A stretch of 64,000 nucleotides of DNA from Flavobacterium ginsengisoli (GCF_029625315.1 NZ_CP121110.1:2551001-2615000); one strand, 5' to 3'; counted from the stretch's first letter, positions 50,342 through 60,453 are shown. Translations and numbers: made by a program. Notes: generated by a model from the sequence alone, not told the origin.

Positions 50342-52344
50342 GATAATTCTAATACAATTGTTACGTTCTTGCTAATACTGGTTCCCGCTTGAATCGATTG
50401 ATTCTTCACTTTTCCCATTCCATTTACTTTTACTTTCAAACCTAAATTCTCCAGTAAAGCAATTGCGTCCATTCCAGGCATTCCTTTTAGATCTGGAATC
50501 TGATTCATTTTTTTATTTGACTCAGCAGTATATTTATCATAACTAGCATCCTGCTTTGGGATTCTAGAATCTAATTTTTTAATCTTATTTGTTGAAGGCG
50601 CGTCTGTAAAAATCTTTTGTGCTATTCTTTTAAAAACTGGTCCTGCAACGTCTGCTCCGTAATAATTATTCTTAGCTGTATTTGGCTTATGAACCACTAC
50701 AATGCAAGAATATTTTGGATGATCTGCTGGGAAATACCCTGCAAAAGAAGAGGCGTAGTACATTCCTTCTCTTCCTGCTTTACCATAATTAACCATCGCG
50801 GTTCCAGTTTTTCCTGCCATCGAGAAATCTTTCGAATACAGTTTAGAAGCCGTTCCTTTTTTTACCACATTTTCTAAAACTGCTTTTACTTTTTTAAGCG
50901 TTTCAGGCGAGCAAACCTTTGGATTGATTACTTCTGTATCAAACTTTTTAACCGTTTTGTTCCATTCCTTAATTTCAGACACAAATTGCGGTCTTACCAT
51001 TACCCCGTTATTCGCAATCGAATTATAAAGAGCCAATGTTTGCATTGGTGTTACCGAAACCGAGTATCCGAAAGCCATCCACGGAAGTGAAATTCCTGAC
51101 CAGCTTTTATCTCCAGGATGCGGAACAATTGGTCTACCTTCTCCTTTAAAATGCAATCCTAATGGCTTATCTAAACCAAAACTTTTAATATGATTTACAA
51201 ACTTTGAAGGGTTGCTTTTATAATTATCATAAACCGCTTGAACCATTACAGTATTTGACGAAAGTTCGAATCCGCGTGCTAAAGAAACTTTTCCGTAACC
51301 ACCATGATGCGAATCGCGTACGGACCTTCCATAATACTTAACAACACCATTATGACTATCATAAACTGTGCTTGTGTCAGCTACTTTATCTTCTAAAATC
51401 GCTATTAAATCAACTAATTTAAAAGTCGATCCTGGTTCGTGAGATTCTGCAATTGCGTAATTTGTTGTCTCGTAATATGATCCGTCTTCTGCTCTTCCTA
51501 AATTCGAAATTGCTTTAACATATCCCGTTTCTGTTTCCATTACCACAACGCAACCGTGATCTGCCTCGTAATCTTGTAATTGTTTCAACAAAGCATGATG
51601 CGCAATATCCTGAATAAAAACATCTATAGTCGAAATCACATCGTAGCCATCAATTGGATCTACTTCATTTACGTCACGAATTGGCTTCCATTGTCCTTTT
51701 GCAATTTTTTGCTTTAAAATCTTACCGTCTTTTCCATTCAAATAATTTTTAAAAGCCCATTCAATTCCTTTTCCTACTTCTACTCCCGTTGCTGGATCAA
51801 TTCGGTCGTAACCAATTGTTCTCTCTGCAATTTTACCGATTGGATGCTTTCTAACTGTTTCTTGCTCAACAATAATTCCGCCTTTGAAAGCTCCTAAACT
51901 GAATAATGGAAAACCTTTAATTTTTACATATTCCGTATAACTCAAATTGCGGGCAATCAAATAATAACGGTTTTTATTTTCGCGTGCTTTTCGTAATTCT
52001 TTCTGAAAATAACTGCTTGGTTTATCTAAAACAGTCGCCAATGAATCTGACAATGGTTTTACATACTTTTCGAAAGTTTCTGTTTTTGGCGCTTTAGCAT
52101 CAAAACGAATTTCATAATTCGGGATCGATGTTGCCAATAAACTTCCGTCAGCAGAATAAATATTTCCTTTATTGGCAGGAATTACAAAGTTTCTTACCGT
52201 ACGCTGTTTTGCCAGTTTTCTGTAATAATCTCCGTCAACCCATTGAATATTGGTTAATTTAACAACAATAGCAATTGCCATCACAAAGATGAAAACTGCT
52301 ACGAGGTAAATTCTGTAGGATATATGTTTATCGTCTACTGCCAT
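50338..52344 (-). CDS. ftsI: Penicillin-binding protein FtsI (PBP3-type transpeptidase)
   Basis: A protein of 668 residues: one N-terminal membrane helix (IYLVAVFIFVMAIAIVVKL), a dimerisation domain, and a transpeptidase domain with the nucleophile motif SxxK (EPGSTFKLVDLI), SSNTV, and KTGTA (SMAGKTGTAMVNYG). A C-terminal PASTA domain is present (IPDLKGMPGMDAIALLENLGLKVKV). Crosslinks septal peptidoglycan with FtsW. Overlaps ftsL by 10 bases and murE by 4. Confidence 0.95.
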   Translation of the reverse strand: MAVDDKHISYRIYLVAVFIFVMAIAIVVKLTNIQWVDGDYYRKLAKQRTVRNFVIPANKGNIYSADGSLLATSIPNYEIRFDAKAPKTETFEKYVKPLSDSLATVLDKPSSYFQKELRKARENKNRYYLIARNLSYTEYVKIKGFPLFSLGAFKGGIIVEQETVRKHPIGKIAERTIGYDRIDPATGVEVGKGIEWAFKNYLNGKDGKILKQKIAKGQWKPIRDVNEVDPIDGYDVISTIDVFIQDIAHHALLKQLQDYEADHGCVVVMETETGYVKAISNLGRAEDGSYYETTNYAIAESHEPGSTFKLVDLIAILEDKVADTSTVYDSHNGVVKYYGRSVRDSHHGGYGKVSLARGFELSSNTVMVQAVYDNYKSNPSKFVNHIKSFGLDKPLGLHFKGEGRPIVPHPGDKSWSGISLPWMAFGYSVSVTPMQTLALYNSIANNGVMVRPQFVSEIKEWNKTVKKFDTEVINPKVCSPETLKKVKAVLENVVKKGTASKLYSKDFSMAGKTGTAMVNYGKAGREGMYYASSFAGYFPADHPKYSCIVVVHKPNTAKNNYYGADVAGPVFKRIAQKIFTDAPSTNKIKKLDSRIPKQDASYDKYTAESNKKMNQIPDLKGMPGMDAIALLENLGLKVKVNGMGKVKNQSIQAGTSISKNVTIVLELS

Positions 52345-52682
52345 ATTCTTTTAAAGAAACTTTTTTCTTCTTCTTTTTTAACTTCTATTTTAACTGGAGG
52401 AACTGTCGACGGAAAAATTTGTTTTTCTAACATTTTATCCGAAATAGTTGACTCCATTTTTAACTTCATCAATTCTGAACGTCGATCGACGAATTCAGAT
52501 CTCAGCTCTTTTACTTCATTATTTAATTTCGCGATTTCAAAAACTTTCTGTTCATATCGCTGTGTATTGGCAATCATCAAAATGGCTAGCAGAATTATAA
52601 AGACAATAAACCGCCAATTTTTTACTGCATCTTCATGAATCAGGAATCTTGCTTTTAATATGCTAAATACACCACTTTTCAT
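52335..52682 (-). CDS. ftsL: FtsL-like division protein
   Basis: A small bitopic protein of 115 residues with one membrane helix (NWRFIVFIILLAILMIANTQ) and a periplasmic coiled coil (VFEIAKLNNEVKELRSEFVDRRSELMKLKMES). Architecture and position between rsmH and ftsI fit FtsL, although FtsL sequences are poorly conserved. Confidence 0.85.
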   Translation of the reverse strand: MKSGVFSILKARFLIHEDAVKNWRFIVFIILLAILMIANTQRYEQKVFEIAKLNNEVKELRSEFVDRRSELMKLKMESTISDKMLEKQIFPSTVPPVKIEVKKEEEKSFFKRIWQ

Positions 52683-52703
52683 TATTTCCTACCTTAATAT
52701 ATA

Positions 52704-53599
52704 TTATAGCTTTTCTGCAACTCTTAATTTGGCACTTCTTGCTCTATTATTAATCTTGATTTCTTCATTATCCGGAACAATCAATTTTCCTATTGTTTTG
52801 AATGGAACTGAAAAGTTTCCGTAAAAATCTCTCTCTGGTTCTCCTTCAAACATTCCGTTCTTTATAAATCTCTTTACCAAACGATCTTCTAAAGAATGAT
52901 ATGAGATTACCGAGAATCTTCCTCCTGGTTTTAAAATCTCCAATGACTGCTCAATAAATTCTTTTAGAACATCCATTTCTTGATTTACCTCTATTCGGAT
53001 TGCCTGATAAATCTGAGCCAGTACTTTGTTTCGAACTTTCTCTGGCAAAAACTTTTTCAGAACTTCTTTTAATTCTTCAGTCGTTTTGATTGGATAATCT
53101 TTTCTCGCCTCTACGATTGTTCTTGCCAAAACTGGTGCATTCTTCAACTCCCCATAATCAAAAAAAACACGACGCAAATCCTGTTCTTCATATTCGTTAA
53201 CCACCCGATAAGCATTTAAATCATTTTTTTGACTCATCCGCATATCTAGTTCGGCATCAAATCTTGTAGAAAAACCTCTTTCAGGAACATCGAATTGATG
53301 CGATGAAACTCCTAAATCTGCCAAAATTCCATCTACTGCTTTTACTCCATGAAAGCGCAAAAACCTTTTATGAACCTAAAATTCTCATTTATCAAAGTAA
53401 ACCTTTCGTCTGGCAATGCATTGGCAAGCGCATCTTCGTCTTGATCAAATGCAAACAGCCTTCCGTTTGGCCCTAATCTTTTTAAAATCTCTTTTGAATG
53501 ACCACCGCCTCCAAACGTAACATCTACATACACACCATCAGGTTTAATATCTAAACCATCTACTGTTGGATGAAGCAAAACCGGATTATGATATTCCAT
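52704..53599 (-). CDS. rsmH: 16S rRNA m4C1402 methyltransferase RsmH (frame break)
   Basis: RsmH (MraW) methylates N4 of C1402 in 16S rRNA. The SAM-binding motif is [16 protein letters not shown] and [15 protein letters not shown] is the family signature; the C-terminus has [17 protein letters not shown]. The frame breaks near 53365-53375: an A run is one base short, and restoring it gives [16 protein letters not shown]. Corrected length 298 residues from MEYHNPVLL at 53599; an in-frame ATG at 53611 is also possible. Overlaps the mraZ 3' end. Confidence 0.94.
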
Positions 53600-54059
53600 T
53601 GTCGTCGTCATTAATATTTCCCATTACTTCTTCGGCTAAATCTGCAAAATCCATATCTTCGCCGCTAATTGATTTCTCGTATAAATCTTTATCCCAAATC
53701 TCAACAATATTAACCGCAGATGAAAAAACCACATCTTTAGAAATACTTGCAAACGTTACCAAATCTTTTGGAACAAGCAATCTTCCTAATGCATCAACCT
53801 CAACTACTTTAACACCAGCAGTAAACCTTCTAATGAAATCGTTGTTCTTTTTTACAAAGCGATTAAGCTTGTTGATTTTTTTCATCATCGCATCCCATTC
53901 TACCATAGGATACAGCTCTAAACACGGCTGAAAAACAGAACGCTTCAAGACAAATCCGTCTTGAAGAGAAGCCGTCAACTGCTTTTTTAAAGGTGCAGGC
54001 ATCATTAGCCTTCCTTTAGCATCGACTTTACATTCATATGTTCCAACAATTGTGTTCAA
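53586..54059 (-). CDS. mraZ: Transcriptional regulator MraZ
   Basis: A protein of 157 residues made of two SpoVT-AbrB/MraZ domains. DxxGR motifs mark the domains: [19 protein letters not shown] and [17 protein letters not shown]. MraZ proteins bind short direct repeats upstream of their own gene and repress the dcw cluster. Such repeats are present at 54104-54160. First gene of the cluster. Confidence 0.95.
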   Translation of the reverse strand: MNTIVGTYECKVDAKGRLMMPAPLKKQLTASLQDGFVLKRSVFQPCLELYPMVEWDAMMKKINKLNRFVKKNNDFIRRFTAGVKVVEVDALGRLLVPKDLVTFASISKDVVFSSAVNIVEIWDKDLYEKSISGEDMDFADLAEEVMGNINDDDNGIS

Positions 54060-54084
54060 AAAAACTAGTTAACATGTTATACAG

Positions 54085-54160
54085 CAAAAATATAAAAAAT
54101 ATTACCACATTTTACCACTTTATACCACTTTGTTAATAAGTTTAACCACTTCTCTACCAC
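54085..54160 (-). promoter_or_regulatory. mraZ promoter with five MraZ boxes
   Basis: On the plus strand ACCAC occurs at 54104, 54114, 54124, 54145 and 54156, so the minus strand carries five direct GTGGT repeats, mostly within AAGTGGTA, spaced 10, 10, 21 and 11 bases. A -7 box TATTTTTG lies at 54092-54085. The AAAGTGG-type word matches MraZ boxes described for other bacteria. The boxes cover the -33 region, fitting repression. The rest of 54161-54401 is AT-rich and unassigned. Confidence 0.75.
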
Positions 54161-54401
54161 TTTCCATAATCAGCAATCAATCAATACCTTAACTATTAAT
54201 TAACAGATTCTTAAATCCATTATTCATTCGAAAAAATAATGCGCTAATTTTCTTAAAAAATTGATTATAATGCATATTTCTTAACATTTGATTATTTTAA
54301 CAAATACGTGTTTAATTACTGATTTTTAACCATTTACAAATTCTACTCAAATTATCTAGTTAAAAAATGGCATCAAAAATTCATTTTTGTGTAATTAACC
54401 C

Positions 54402-54409
54402 TATATTTG
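54402..54409 (+). promoter_or_regulatory. Candidate -7 box for the hydrolase gene
   Basis: TATATTTG matches TAnnTTTG, 27 bases before the start codon. A TTG lies only 12 bases upstream, too close for a standard -33. Confidence 0.45.
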
Positions 54410-54436
54410 TCGAAATTGAAATTGGCATTAGATTAG

Positions 54437-55201
54437 ATGGACAAACACTATAAAAAAGAAGGCAAATACAGCTATTTTGAAGCTGGAGAAGGAACTCCGA
54501 TCGTTATTCTGCATGGTTTAATGGGAGGTCTAAGTAACTTTGATGGTGTAGCACAATATTTCCCAACAAAAGGATATAAAGTTGTTATCCCAGATTTGCC
54601 AATATACACGCAAAGTATTTTAAAAACGAACGTAAAAAGTTTCGCGAAATACGTAAAAGATTTTATCACTTTTAAAGGGTTTGACAAAGTTATTCTTTTA
54701 GGAAATTCTCTTGGAGGACATATTGCTTTGTACCACACAAAACTTTATCCTGAAAAAGTTGCCGGACTTGTAATTACCGGAAGTTCTGGACTTTACGAAA
54801 GCGCAATGGGAGATAGTTACCCAAGAAGAGGCGATTACGAATACATCAAAACAAAAGCCGAAGCTGTATTTTATGACCCAAAAATTGCAACTCCAGATTT
54901 GATTGATGAAGTGTACGCAACAGCTAACGACCGCATCAAATTAATCAAAACTTTAACTATTGCAAAGAGTGCAATTCGTCATAACATGGCGAAAGATTTG
55001 CCTAAAATGGATGTTGAAACTTGCATTATTTGGGGTAGAAACGACTCAGTAACTCCTCCAAATGTAGCAGAAGAATTTGATAAATTATTGCCCAATTCAA
55101 CTTTATACTGGATTGACAAATGCGGACACGCAGCAATGATGGAACACCCTCAGGAATTTAATGAAATTCTTGAAAAATGGCTTACTGAAAAGAATTTATA
55201 G
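54437..55201 (+). CDS. Alpha/beta-fold hydrolase
   Basis: A protein of 254 residues. The nucleophile elbow is GNSLGGH ([14 protein letters not shown]); the oxyanion [10 protein letters not shown], the acid in [12 protein letters not shown] and the His in [10 protein letters not shown] complete the triad. Likely an esterase or related hydrolase; substrate unknown. No signal peptide. Followed by engB after 44 bases on the same strand. Confidence 0.88.
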   Translation: MDKHYKKEGKYSYFEAGEGTPIVILHGLMGGLSNFDGVAQYFPTKGYKVVIPDLPIYTQSILKTNVKSFAKYVKDFITFKGFDKVILLGNSLGGHIALYHTKLYPEKVAGLVITGSSGLYESAMGDSYPRRGDYEYIKTKAEAVFYDPKIATPDLIDEVYATANDRIKLIKTLTIAKSAIRHNMAKDLPKMDVETCIIWGRNDSVTPPNVAEEFDKLLPNSTLYWIDKCGHAAMMEHPQEFNEILEKWLTEKNL

Positions 55202-55245
55202 CCATCAAAATTTATTTTTTAGGAGGTTTTAAAACGAGAAGGAAT

Positions 55246-55867
55246 ATGAAAATTAATACCGCCGAATTTATTATCAGCAATTCTGACGCATCAAAATGTC
55301 CGAAGGATTTTTTGCCAGAATATGCTTTTATAGGAAGATCAAACGTAGGTAAGTCATCTTTGATCAATATGCTTACCAACAATAAAAATTTAGCCAAAAC
55401 ATCTGGAAGACCAGGAAAAACACAATTAATTAATCATTTTAAAATCAATAATAATTGGTTTTTGGTCGATTTGCCTGGTTATGGCTACGCTAAAGTTTCA
55501 AAGAAAACAAAATCAGTTTTTCAGCAATTTATCACTGATTATTTTGAAAACAGAGAACAATTAGTTTGTGCTTTTGTTTTAATTGATATTCGCCATGAAG
55601 CGCAAAATATTGACATCGAATTTATGTCTTATATGGGCGAAAGCGAAATCCCGTTCTGTATTATTTTTACTAAAGCAGATAAAATCAGTAGAACAAAAAT
55701 AGATTCGCATATTGCGAGCATATAAAAAACAGATGTTTGCAAACAACTGGGCCGAAATGCCTCAGTACTTTGTAACCTCATCTACAGAAGCTACTGGAAA
55801 AGAAGAACTTTTGTCTTACATTGATCAAGTGAATCAGGAAGTTTTTAAAAACAACTCAGAATTTTAA
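55246..55867 (+). CDS. engB: Ribosome biogenesis GTPase EngB/YihA (frame break)
   Basis: A TRAFAC GTPase required for 50S assembly. G1 is [13 protein letters not shown]3 DLPGYG ([12 protein letters not shown]), G4 TKAD ([10 protein letters not shown]). The frame breaks at 55714-55721: GCGAGCAT is best read as GCAGCAT, restoring [20 protein letters not shown] and the C-terminus to a stop at 55867. Corrected length 206 residues. The uncorrected frame would end at 55725, before the last helix. Confidence 0.93.
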
Positions 55868-55904
55868 ACTCAAATTCTAAAGTTAAAAAAAACTTATACA
55901 TAGT

Positions 55905-55948
55905 AAAAATCCCAAACTCCAAGCTTACAATTGGAATTTGGGATTTTT
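55905..55948. terminator. Hairpin of the AAATCCCAAA/TTTGGGATTT type
   Basis: AAAATCCCAAACTCCAA pairs with TTGGAATTTGGGATTTT and is followed by a T run. Related hairpins with the same words occur at 56622-56675 and 57377-57420, so this is both a terminator and a repeated intergenic element. Confidence 0.7.
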
Positions 55949-55980
55949 TATATTTAGATAAATTCTTACAAAAATAGCTA

Positions 55981-55988
55981 TATATTTG
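55981..55988 (+). promoter_or_regulatory. Candidate -7 box for the lipoprotein gene
   Basis: TATATTTG matches TAnnTTTG, 22 bases before the start codon. No TTG at the -33 distance. Confidence 0.4.
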
Positions 55989-56010
55989 TCGCAAAATCAA
56001 TTTATAATTT

Positions 56011-56598
56011 ATGAAGAAAATCTCTCTCTTTTTGTTCTTATTATTTCTCTCCTCCTGCAATGTGACAAATTATTTTGTAATCAGTAAATATCACACCCAA
56101 GGTATAGATTTCTCTAATGGAAAATGGCTAATTGGCGAAATTGAAGCTAATCCGTACGCAAAGGACAAAATGACCAATTTAGTTTTAAAAGATTTTTCGG
56201 ATTATTTACAAGACAGAGTAAAATACTCATTGGACGAAAAGTCATTGTTATTACCTTCACAAGTTCCTCTTAACCCTAGTAAATCAATGATTTTAGATTT
56301 AAAAAAGGGAGCTAATTTTGACTATTTTGTTAATATTAAATGTAAAAACGCAAAAAATGACTTAAGCGGTTTTGAATTTCCAGATCATTTTTATTATAAA
56401 AAACAAATGTCATATGCAGAAGTTACATTACAAGTATATGATTTAAATCTTGGAGAAATAGTTTATTCACAAACAGTGGGAGGCTCAATAGAAGATGACA
56501 GTAGCCTCACAAATACCCCAACAACGACAATCATAGTAGGCACTTATAATAAAATTATAAATGACATTAAGAAAAAATCTATTAAACCAACTATGTAG
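56011..56598 (+). CDS. Lipoprotein of unknown function
   Basis: A protein of 195 residues with a lipoprotein signal (FLFLLFLSSCNVTNYF, Cys near residue 16). The body is mixed alpha/beta with MSYAEVTLQVYDLNLGEIVYSQ, a pattern seen in outer-membrane-associated lipoproteins that form mixed complexes. No domain recognised. Monocistronic, with hairpins on both sides. Confidence 0.65.
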   Translation: MKKISLFLFLLFLSSCNVTNYFVISKYHTQGIDFSNGKWLIGEIEANPYAKDKMTNLVLKDFSDYLQDRVKYSLDEKSLLLPSQVPLNPSKSMILDLKKGANFDYFVNIKCKNAKNDLSGFEFPDHFYYKKQMSYAEVTLQVYDLNLGEIVYSQTVGGSIEDDSSLTNTPTTTIIVGTYNKIINDIKKKSIKPTM

Positions 56599-56621
56599 TA
56601 GTTAGTTTATTTTAAATAAAA

Positions 56622-56675
56622 AACCCAAACTCCTCCCGAAGCCTCAGGATACAAATTGGAATTTGGGATTTTTTA
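56622..56675. repeat. AAACCCAAACTCC/TTGGAATTTGGGATTT hairpin
   Basis: A second copy of the spacer hairpin at 55905, with a longer loop. It separates the lipoprotein gene from the convergent membrane-protein gene and probably terminates both. Confidence 0.6.
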
Positions 56676-56688
56676 TTGGGATTTATAA

Positions 56689-57343
56689 TTATGCTTTTTT
56701 ATTTGTTTTTCTTCTAAAATTTAAAGCTTTCCATTCTTTATAAATCAAAAATTGATAAAGAATATAAAAGAGTGAATTGAAAAACCAAAAATCGAGTAAA
56801 AACGGCTCTGTAAGTATTACCGAGTCAGTGTTTCCTGATAAAAAAATACCAGCACTACTCATTAAATAAATAATTAGTCCGTTACAGAAATAGAAATAAT
56901 TATGCTTATCTGCTTTTAAATTTGACACAATAAAATAGAAAGCATATAACAGCAGCGGAATAGATGTTATTGTGACTTCTGCCAAATTAAATTCCCAATA
57001 AAGCGAGGGCCTATTATAATATTGACATCCTAAAAAAAGCGACACCGAAATAAACACTATTACTATAATCTTCTTTAATCGTTTGTTTGTAAAACTTTTT
57101 ATAAAAAAACAAGTTTAGCGTGATAAACTGAAAAATAAAATAGTAATGCGAAAGGAAAAAATTAGAATTAGGATAAAGAATTCCGATAATATTACAAAGC
57201 AATTCTACACAAAACAGAAGAACCAAATAAACTGTAATAATACGATATAAAACATCTCTGTTTTTGCAGGTCATGTAAAAACGTATCGCATTAGCAAGTA
57301 AAAAAAATAATCCGACAAGGCTCACAAGAAAAGGAAACAGCAT
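56689..57343 (-). CDS. Integral membrane protein of unknown function (frame break)
   Basis: The two halves together encode about 217 residues with six or seven membrane helices (FLVSLVGLFFLLANAIRFY; ITVYLVLLFCVELLCNIIGI; IIVIVFISVSLFLG and others). The frame breaks near 57073, where AAAGAAGATTATAG probably should have one base fewer, joining KQTIKK to IIVIVFISVSLF. No family recognised; a sensor-like or transporter-like role cannot be assigned. Confidence 0.6.
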
Positions 57344-57437
57344 ATAATTTGTTTTGCTTAGACAATTTACAAAATAAAAAATCCCAAACCCAATCTTTAA
57401 GATCAGAATTTGGAATTTAATTTATCATGAGATTTAA

Positions 57438-57770
57438 CTATTTCGTAAGTTCCAGTTTTTCTGCAAAGTAGTCACAGAAGTCCTTCATCGTGTCAGACAT
57501 TTTTTCGTCATCTGTTGCACGTTTAAAAGTATCAGACATTGCCACTAAAGTCTGGTGAAAGAAAATTTTCATTTCGTCTACTGGCATATCTTTTGTCCAT
57601 AAGTCAATACGCATTGTTTCTTTTGCTTTGCTGTCCCAAATTGACAACATTATCGCTTTTGCCTCTTCGGCTTGAACTCCACCATCTTGCGCACTCCATG
57701 TTAATTTTTCAGGAACGCGGTTTTCATCCAATTCTATATTAAATCTAATCTCTGAGTTTATATTTGCCAT
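57438..57770 (-). CDS. gldC: Gliding motility protein GldC
   Basis: A small soluble protein of 110 residues matching GldC (NSEIRFNIELDENRVPEKLTW; MRIDLWTKDMPVDEMKIFF). In F. johnsoniae gldC lies directly after gldB and its loss reduces gliding. The start codon overlaps the gldB stop (TAATG), so translation is coupled. Biochemical role not established. Confidence 0.93.
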   Translation of the reverse strand: MANINSEIRFNIELDENRVPEKLTWSAQDGGVQAEEAKAIMLSIWDSKAKETMRIDLWTKDMPVDEMKIFFHQTLVAMSDTFKRATDDEKMSDTMKDFCDYFAEKLELTK

Positions 57771-58726
57771 TATTTCTTAGGTTTATATTTTGATTTTTCG
57801 AAGATTTCTTTTGGCTCAATCTTAAACAATTCTGCCAAAGAAACATTACTATTATTTTTCATGTAAGAACGTACCATCTGCCAGCCAATCCAAGCTCCCA
57901 CTCGACCTGGAGAATCGTTATCTATTTCTAAAAAGAATTTAGAAAAAGGAGCTGGAGCGATAAATCTTGCTTTCAATTTTGGATCATCGCTGTACAGCAT
58001 TTCATTTTCTATAAAATAGCGCCACATATACGCTTCGTTTTCCTCGCACCATTTTATTTGCTCAGGAGTATATCCCATTTTTTCTGCATCTGTATATTCA
58101 GGAATAAGCAAATCTTTTGCATAAAGACGCTTCCCTTCAAAAACCATTTGAGCGACCAAACTCTTGTCTACAGAATTTGGAATATTTCGATAAGAAAAAC
58201 TAGAAACCACATCTGGCATAATTTGTCTTTCTTCAAAATTCTCTTTCAGGTAATTTGGAAACTCATAAAATTTATGATTTTTTCCTAAATACAATTCCAA
58301 AGCCACAACTACAAGACTGTCTGCATAAATCGATTTTGCATTATAGTCCATTTCTCCAATAACGGTGATTACCTTAGGAATTTTGGTTTTAGGAAAATAA
58401 TATTTTACGTGCTGAAAAAGCTCATTAAACTCTTTGCGAACAGGTTCAAAATTGCCATATTTTTTCTGAACTTCATCATAAACTTCTCTCCAAATAGGAT
58501 CATTCATTTTCTGAATCCAGATATTATCATCGTTGCCAGGAAAGAAAAACGGATACTGTTTTTTTATTTTCGCCAGATCTTCCGGTTTGGTTTCAAAAAA
58601 CACCTTATCAAATCGTTCTACTTTAACATCAACAGGAATTTCTTCTACTTCTTTTTCAACCTTACTTTTTTGGTTGCAAGACAAAAAAAACAGGCATAGA
58701 ACCACTGCAAAGCGATAAATTTTCAT
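57770..58726 (-). CDS. gldB: Gliding motility lipoprotein GldB
   Basis: A lipoprotein of 318 residues with signal FAVVLCLFFLSCNQKS (Cys near residue 17). Family features include KYYFPKTKIPKVITVIGEMDY and the C-terminal DNDSPGRVGAWIGWQMVRSYM. Required for gliding and secretion in F. johnsoniae. Divergent from nadE; TATATTTG on the minus strand at 58796-58789 is a possible promoter. Forms an operon with gldC. Confidence 0.95.
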   Translation of the reverse strand: MKIYRFAVVLCLFFLSCNQKSKVEKEVEEIPVDVKVERFDKVFFETKPEDLAKIKKQYPFFFPGNDDNIWIQKMNDPIWREVYDEVQKKYGNFEPVRKEFNELFQHVKYYFPKTKIPKVITVIGEMDYNAKSIYADSLVVVALELYLGKNHKFYEFPNYLKENFEERQIMPDVVSSFSYRNIPNSVDKSLVAQMVFEGKRLYAKDLLIPEYTDAEKMGYTPEQIKWCEENEAYMWRYFIENEMLYSDDPKLKARFIAPAPFSKFFLEIDNDSPGRVGAWIGWQMVRSYMKNNSNVSLAELFKIEPKEIFEKSKYKPKK

Positions 58727-58825
58727 TTTATTTTAATTAGATTTGTGTTATCAGAATTTTAAGTAATTGGATACTCAAAATAATTCTGCAAATATACATC
58801 CCTGCATCTTAAAACTTAAACTATT

Positions 58826-59633
58826 ATGGCTAAAAAAAGCACAATTCAGACAGAAAAAGTAAATACGCACATTGTAGAGTGGTTAAAAAATTACGTTGCT
58901 AATGCAAAAGTAAATGGTTTTGTAATTGGAATCTCTGGTGGTGTAGATTCTGCAGTAACTTCAACTTTATGCGCACAGACAGGACTGAATGTTTTATGTG
59001 TAGAAATGCCAATTCATCAGGCAGAAAGCCAAGTTTCAAGAGGAAGAGAGCATATTGAACAGTTAAAAAAACGTTTCCCAAATGTTTCTGATGTTAAGAC
59101 CGATTTGACAGAAACTTTCGAATCATTTAAAAATGCTGTACCTACAACAGATGATGCTTGCAAAAGTAAGTTTAGCTTTGGCCAACACGCGTGCACGTAT
59201 CAGAATGACTTCTTTATATTATTTGGCAGGAATTCATGGCTTACTTGTTGCTGGAACAGGAAACAAAGTAGAAGATTTTGGTGTAGGTTTTTACACAAAA
59301 TACGGAGATGGCGGCGTAGATTTAAGTCCGATTGCTGATTTAATGAAATCTGATGTGTACGCATTAGGAGAATTTTTAGAAATTCCGCAATCAATTTTAA
59401 CAGCAGCTCCTACCGATGGGTTATTTGGAGACAATCGTACAGATGAAGACCAATTAGGAGCAAGTTATGATGAATTGGAATGGGCAATGTTAGCCGCGGA
59501 GTCAGGAAAATCGGCATCTGACTTCGAAGGGAGAGAAAAATCTGTCTTTGAAATTTATAAACGACTAAACACCAACAACAAGCATAAAATGGATCCAATT
59601 CCAGTTTGTTTGATACCAAAAACGTTAAAATAA
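58826..59633 (+). CDS. nadE: NH3-dependent NAD+ synthetase (frame break)
   Basis: Catalyses the last step of NAD synthesis. The ATP pyrophosphatase loop is GISGGVDSAVTSTL, and LVAGTGNKVEDFGVGFYTKYGDGGVDLSP is the family signature. The frame breaks at 59154-59162, where ATGCTTGCA is best read as ATGCTGCA, joining VPTTDDA to AKVSLALANTRARIRM. Corrected length 268 residues, the normal size for ammonia-dependent NadE. Essential function, so a true break is implausible. Confidence 0.94.
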
Positions 59634-59725
59634 TACATTTTAACATTCTCTGCGAGTTATTACAGAATTTATTTATTAATTTTACCATTCCAAAAACATG
59701 AACAATTCTAAAAAAGGTAAAAATT

Positions 59726-60355
59726 ATGATTAAAGTATGTCTAGCAGACAATCATCCTGTGACGCACTTTGGCGTTAAGTCTTATTTTAAAGACCACGAT
59801 CAAATTTCAATTGTTGCCAATGTCGGCAATTTTTCAATGGTTAGAGATATCCTTCAAACGAAGGAAATTGACATTTTAATTCTAGATTTAGAGTTAGAAG
59901 GTCTTTCAAGTATCTTTGAAATTAAATCAATCTTGAAAAATTTCCCAAAAACAAAAATTGTTATTTTCAGTGATCTTGCTGAGCAAATGTACGCTCCAAA
60001 CGCAATCAAAGCAGGAGTTTCTGGGTATGTACACAAAACAGAAAAACTTGAAACATTAGGTCATTCTATTATTAAAGTACACGAAGGAAAAATTATCATC
60101 AACGAAACAGTACGCAAAAACATGGCACTTATCGCTAAACAAAGCAAAAGTGAGCGTCTGTACAGAAAACTTTCTAACCGTGAAATCGAGGTTTTACGTT
60201 ATTTAAGTGATGGTAAGAAAAATAATGAAATCTCTAAAATCTTAAATCTGAACGAAAAAACGATCAGTACTTACAAACTAAGATTATTGACTAAATTAAA
60301 CGTTACAAATTTGGTTGACTTAGTTAACAAAGCTAAGACTTTAGAAATTATTTAA
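59726..60355 (+). CDS. NarL/LuxR family response regulator
   Basis: A protein of 209 residues. The receiver domain has Asp54 (LILDLELEG) as the likely phospho-acceptor and the conserved Lys in YVHKTEKLE, though the acidic pair at residues 8-9 is DN rather than DD. A LuxR-type helix-turn-helix follows (KLSNREIEVLRYLSDGKKNNEISKILNLNEKTISTYKLRL). No kinase gene is adjacent. Target genes unknown. Confidence 0.9.
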   Translation: MIKVCLADNHPVTHFGVKSYFKDHDQISIVANVGNFSMVRDILQTKEIDILILDLELEGLSSIFEIKSILKNFPKTKIVIFSDLAEQMYAPNAIKAGVSGYVHKTEKLETLGHSIIKVHEGKIIINETVRKNMALIAKQSKSERLYRKLSNREIEVLRYLSDGKKNNEISKILNLNEKTISTYKLRLLTKLNVTNLVDLVNKAKTLEII

Positions 60356-60403
60356 TCAAAAATCGAAAATCTTAGCCTTTTTAAGAGAATCGAAAAACTT
60401 TAT

Positions 60404-60447
60404 AAAACTCTATCTATTTTGATTTATCATATTAGATAGAGTTTTTT
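60404..60447. terminator. Bidirectional terminator
   Basis: Stem AAAACTCTATCTA/TAGATAGAGTTTT between the convergent LuxR-type regulator and dnaG. Confidence 0.85.
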
Positions 60448-60453
60448 CTTTTT

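Noticed and set aside
38084..54059. Missing murF as a deletion in the dcw cluster
   Set aside because: Gene order and spacing are tight with no remnant; absence of murF from this cluster appears normal for the group.
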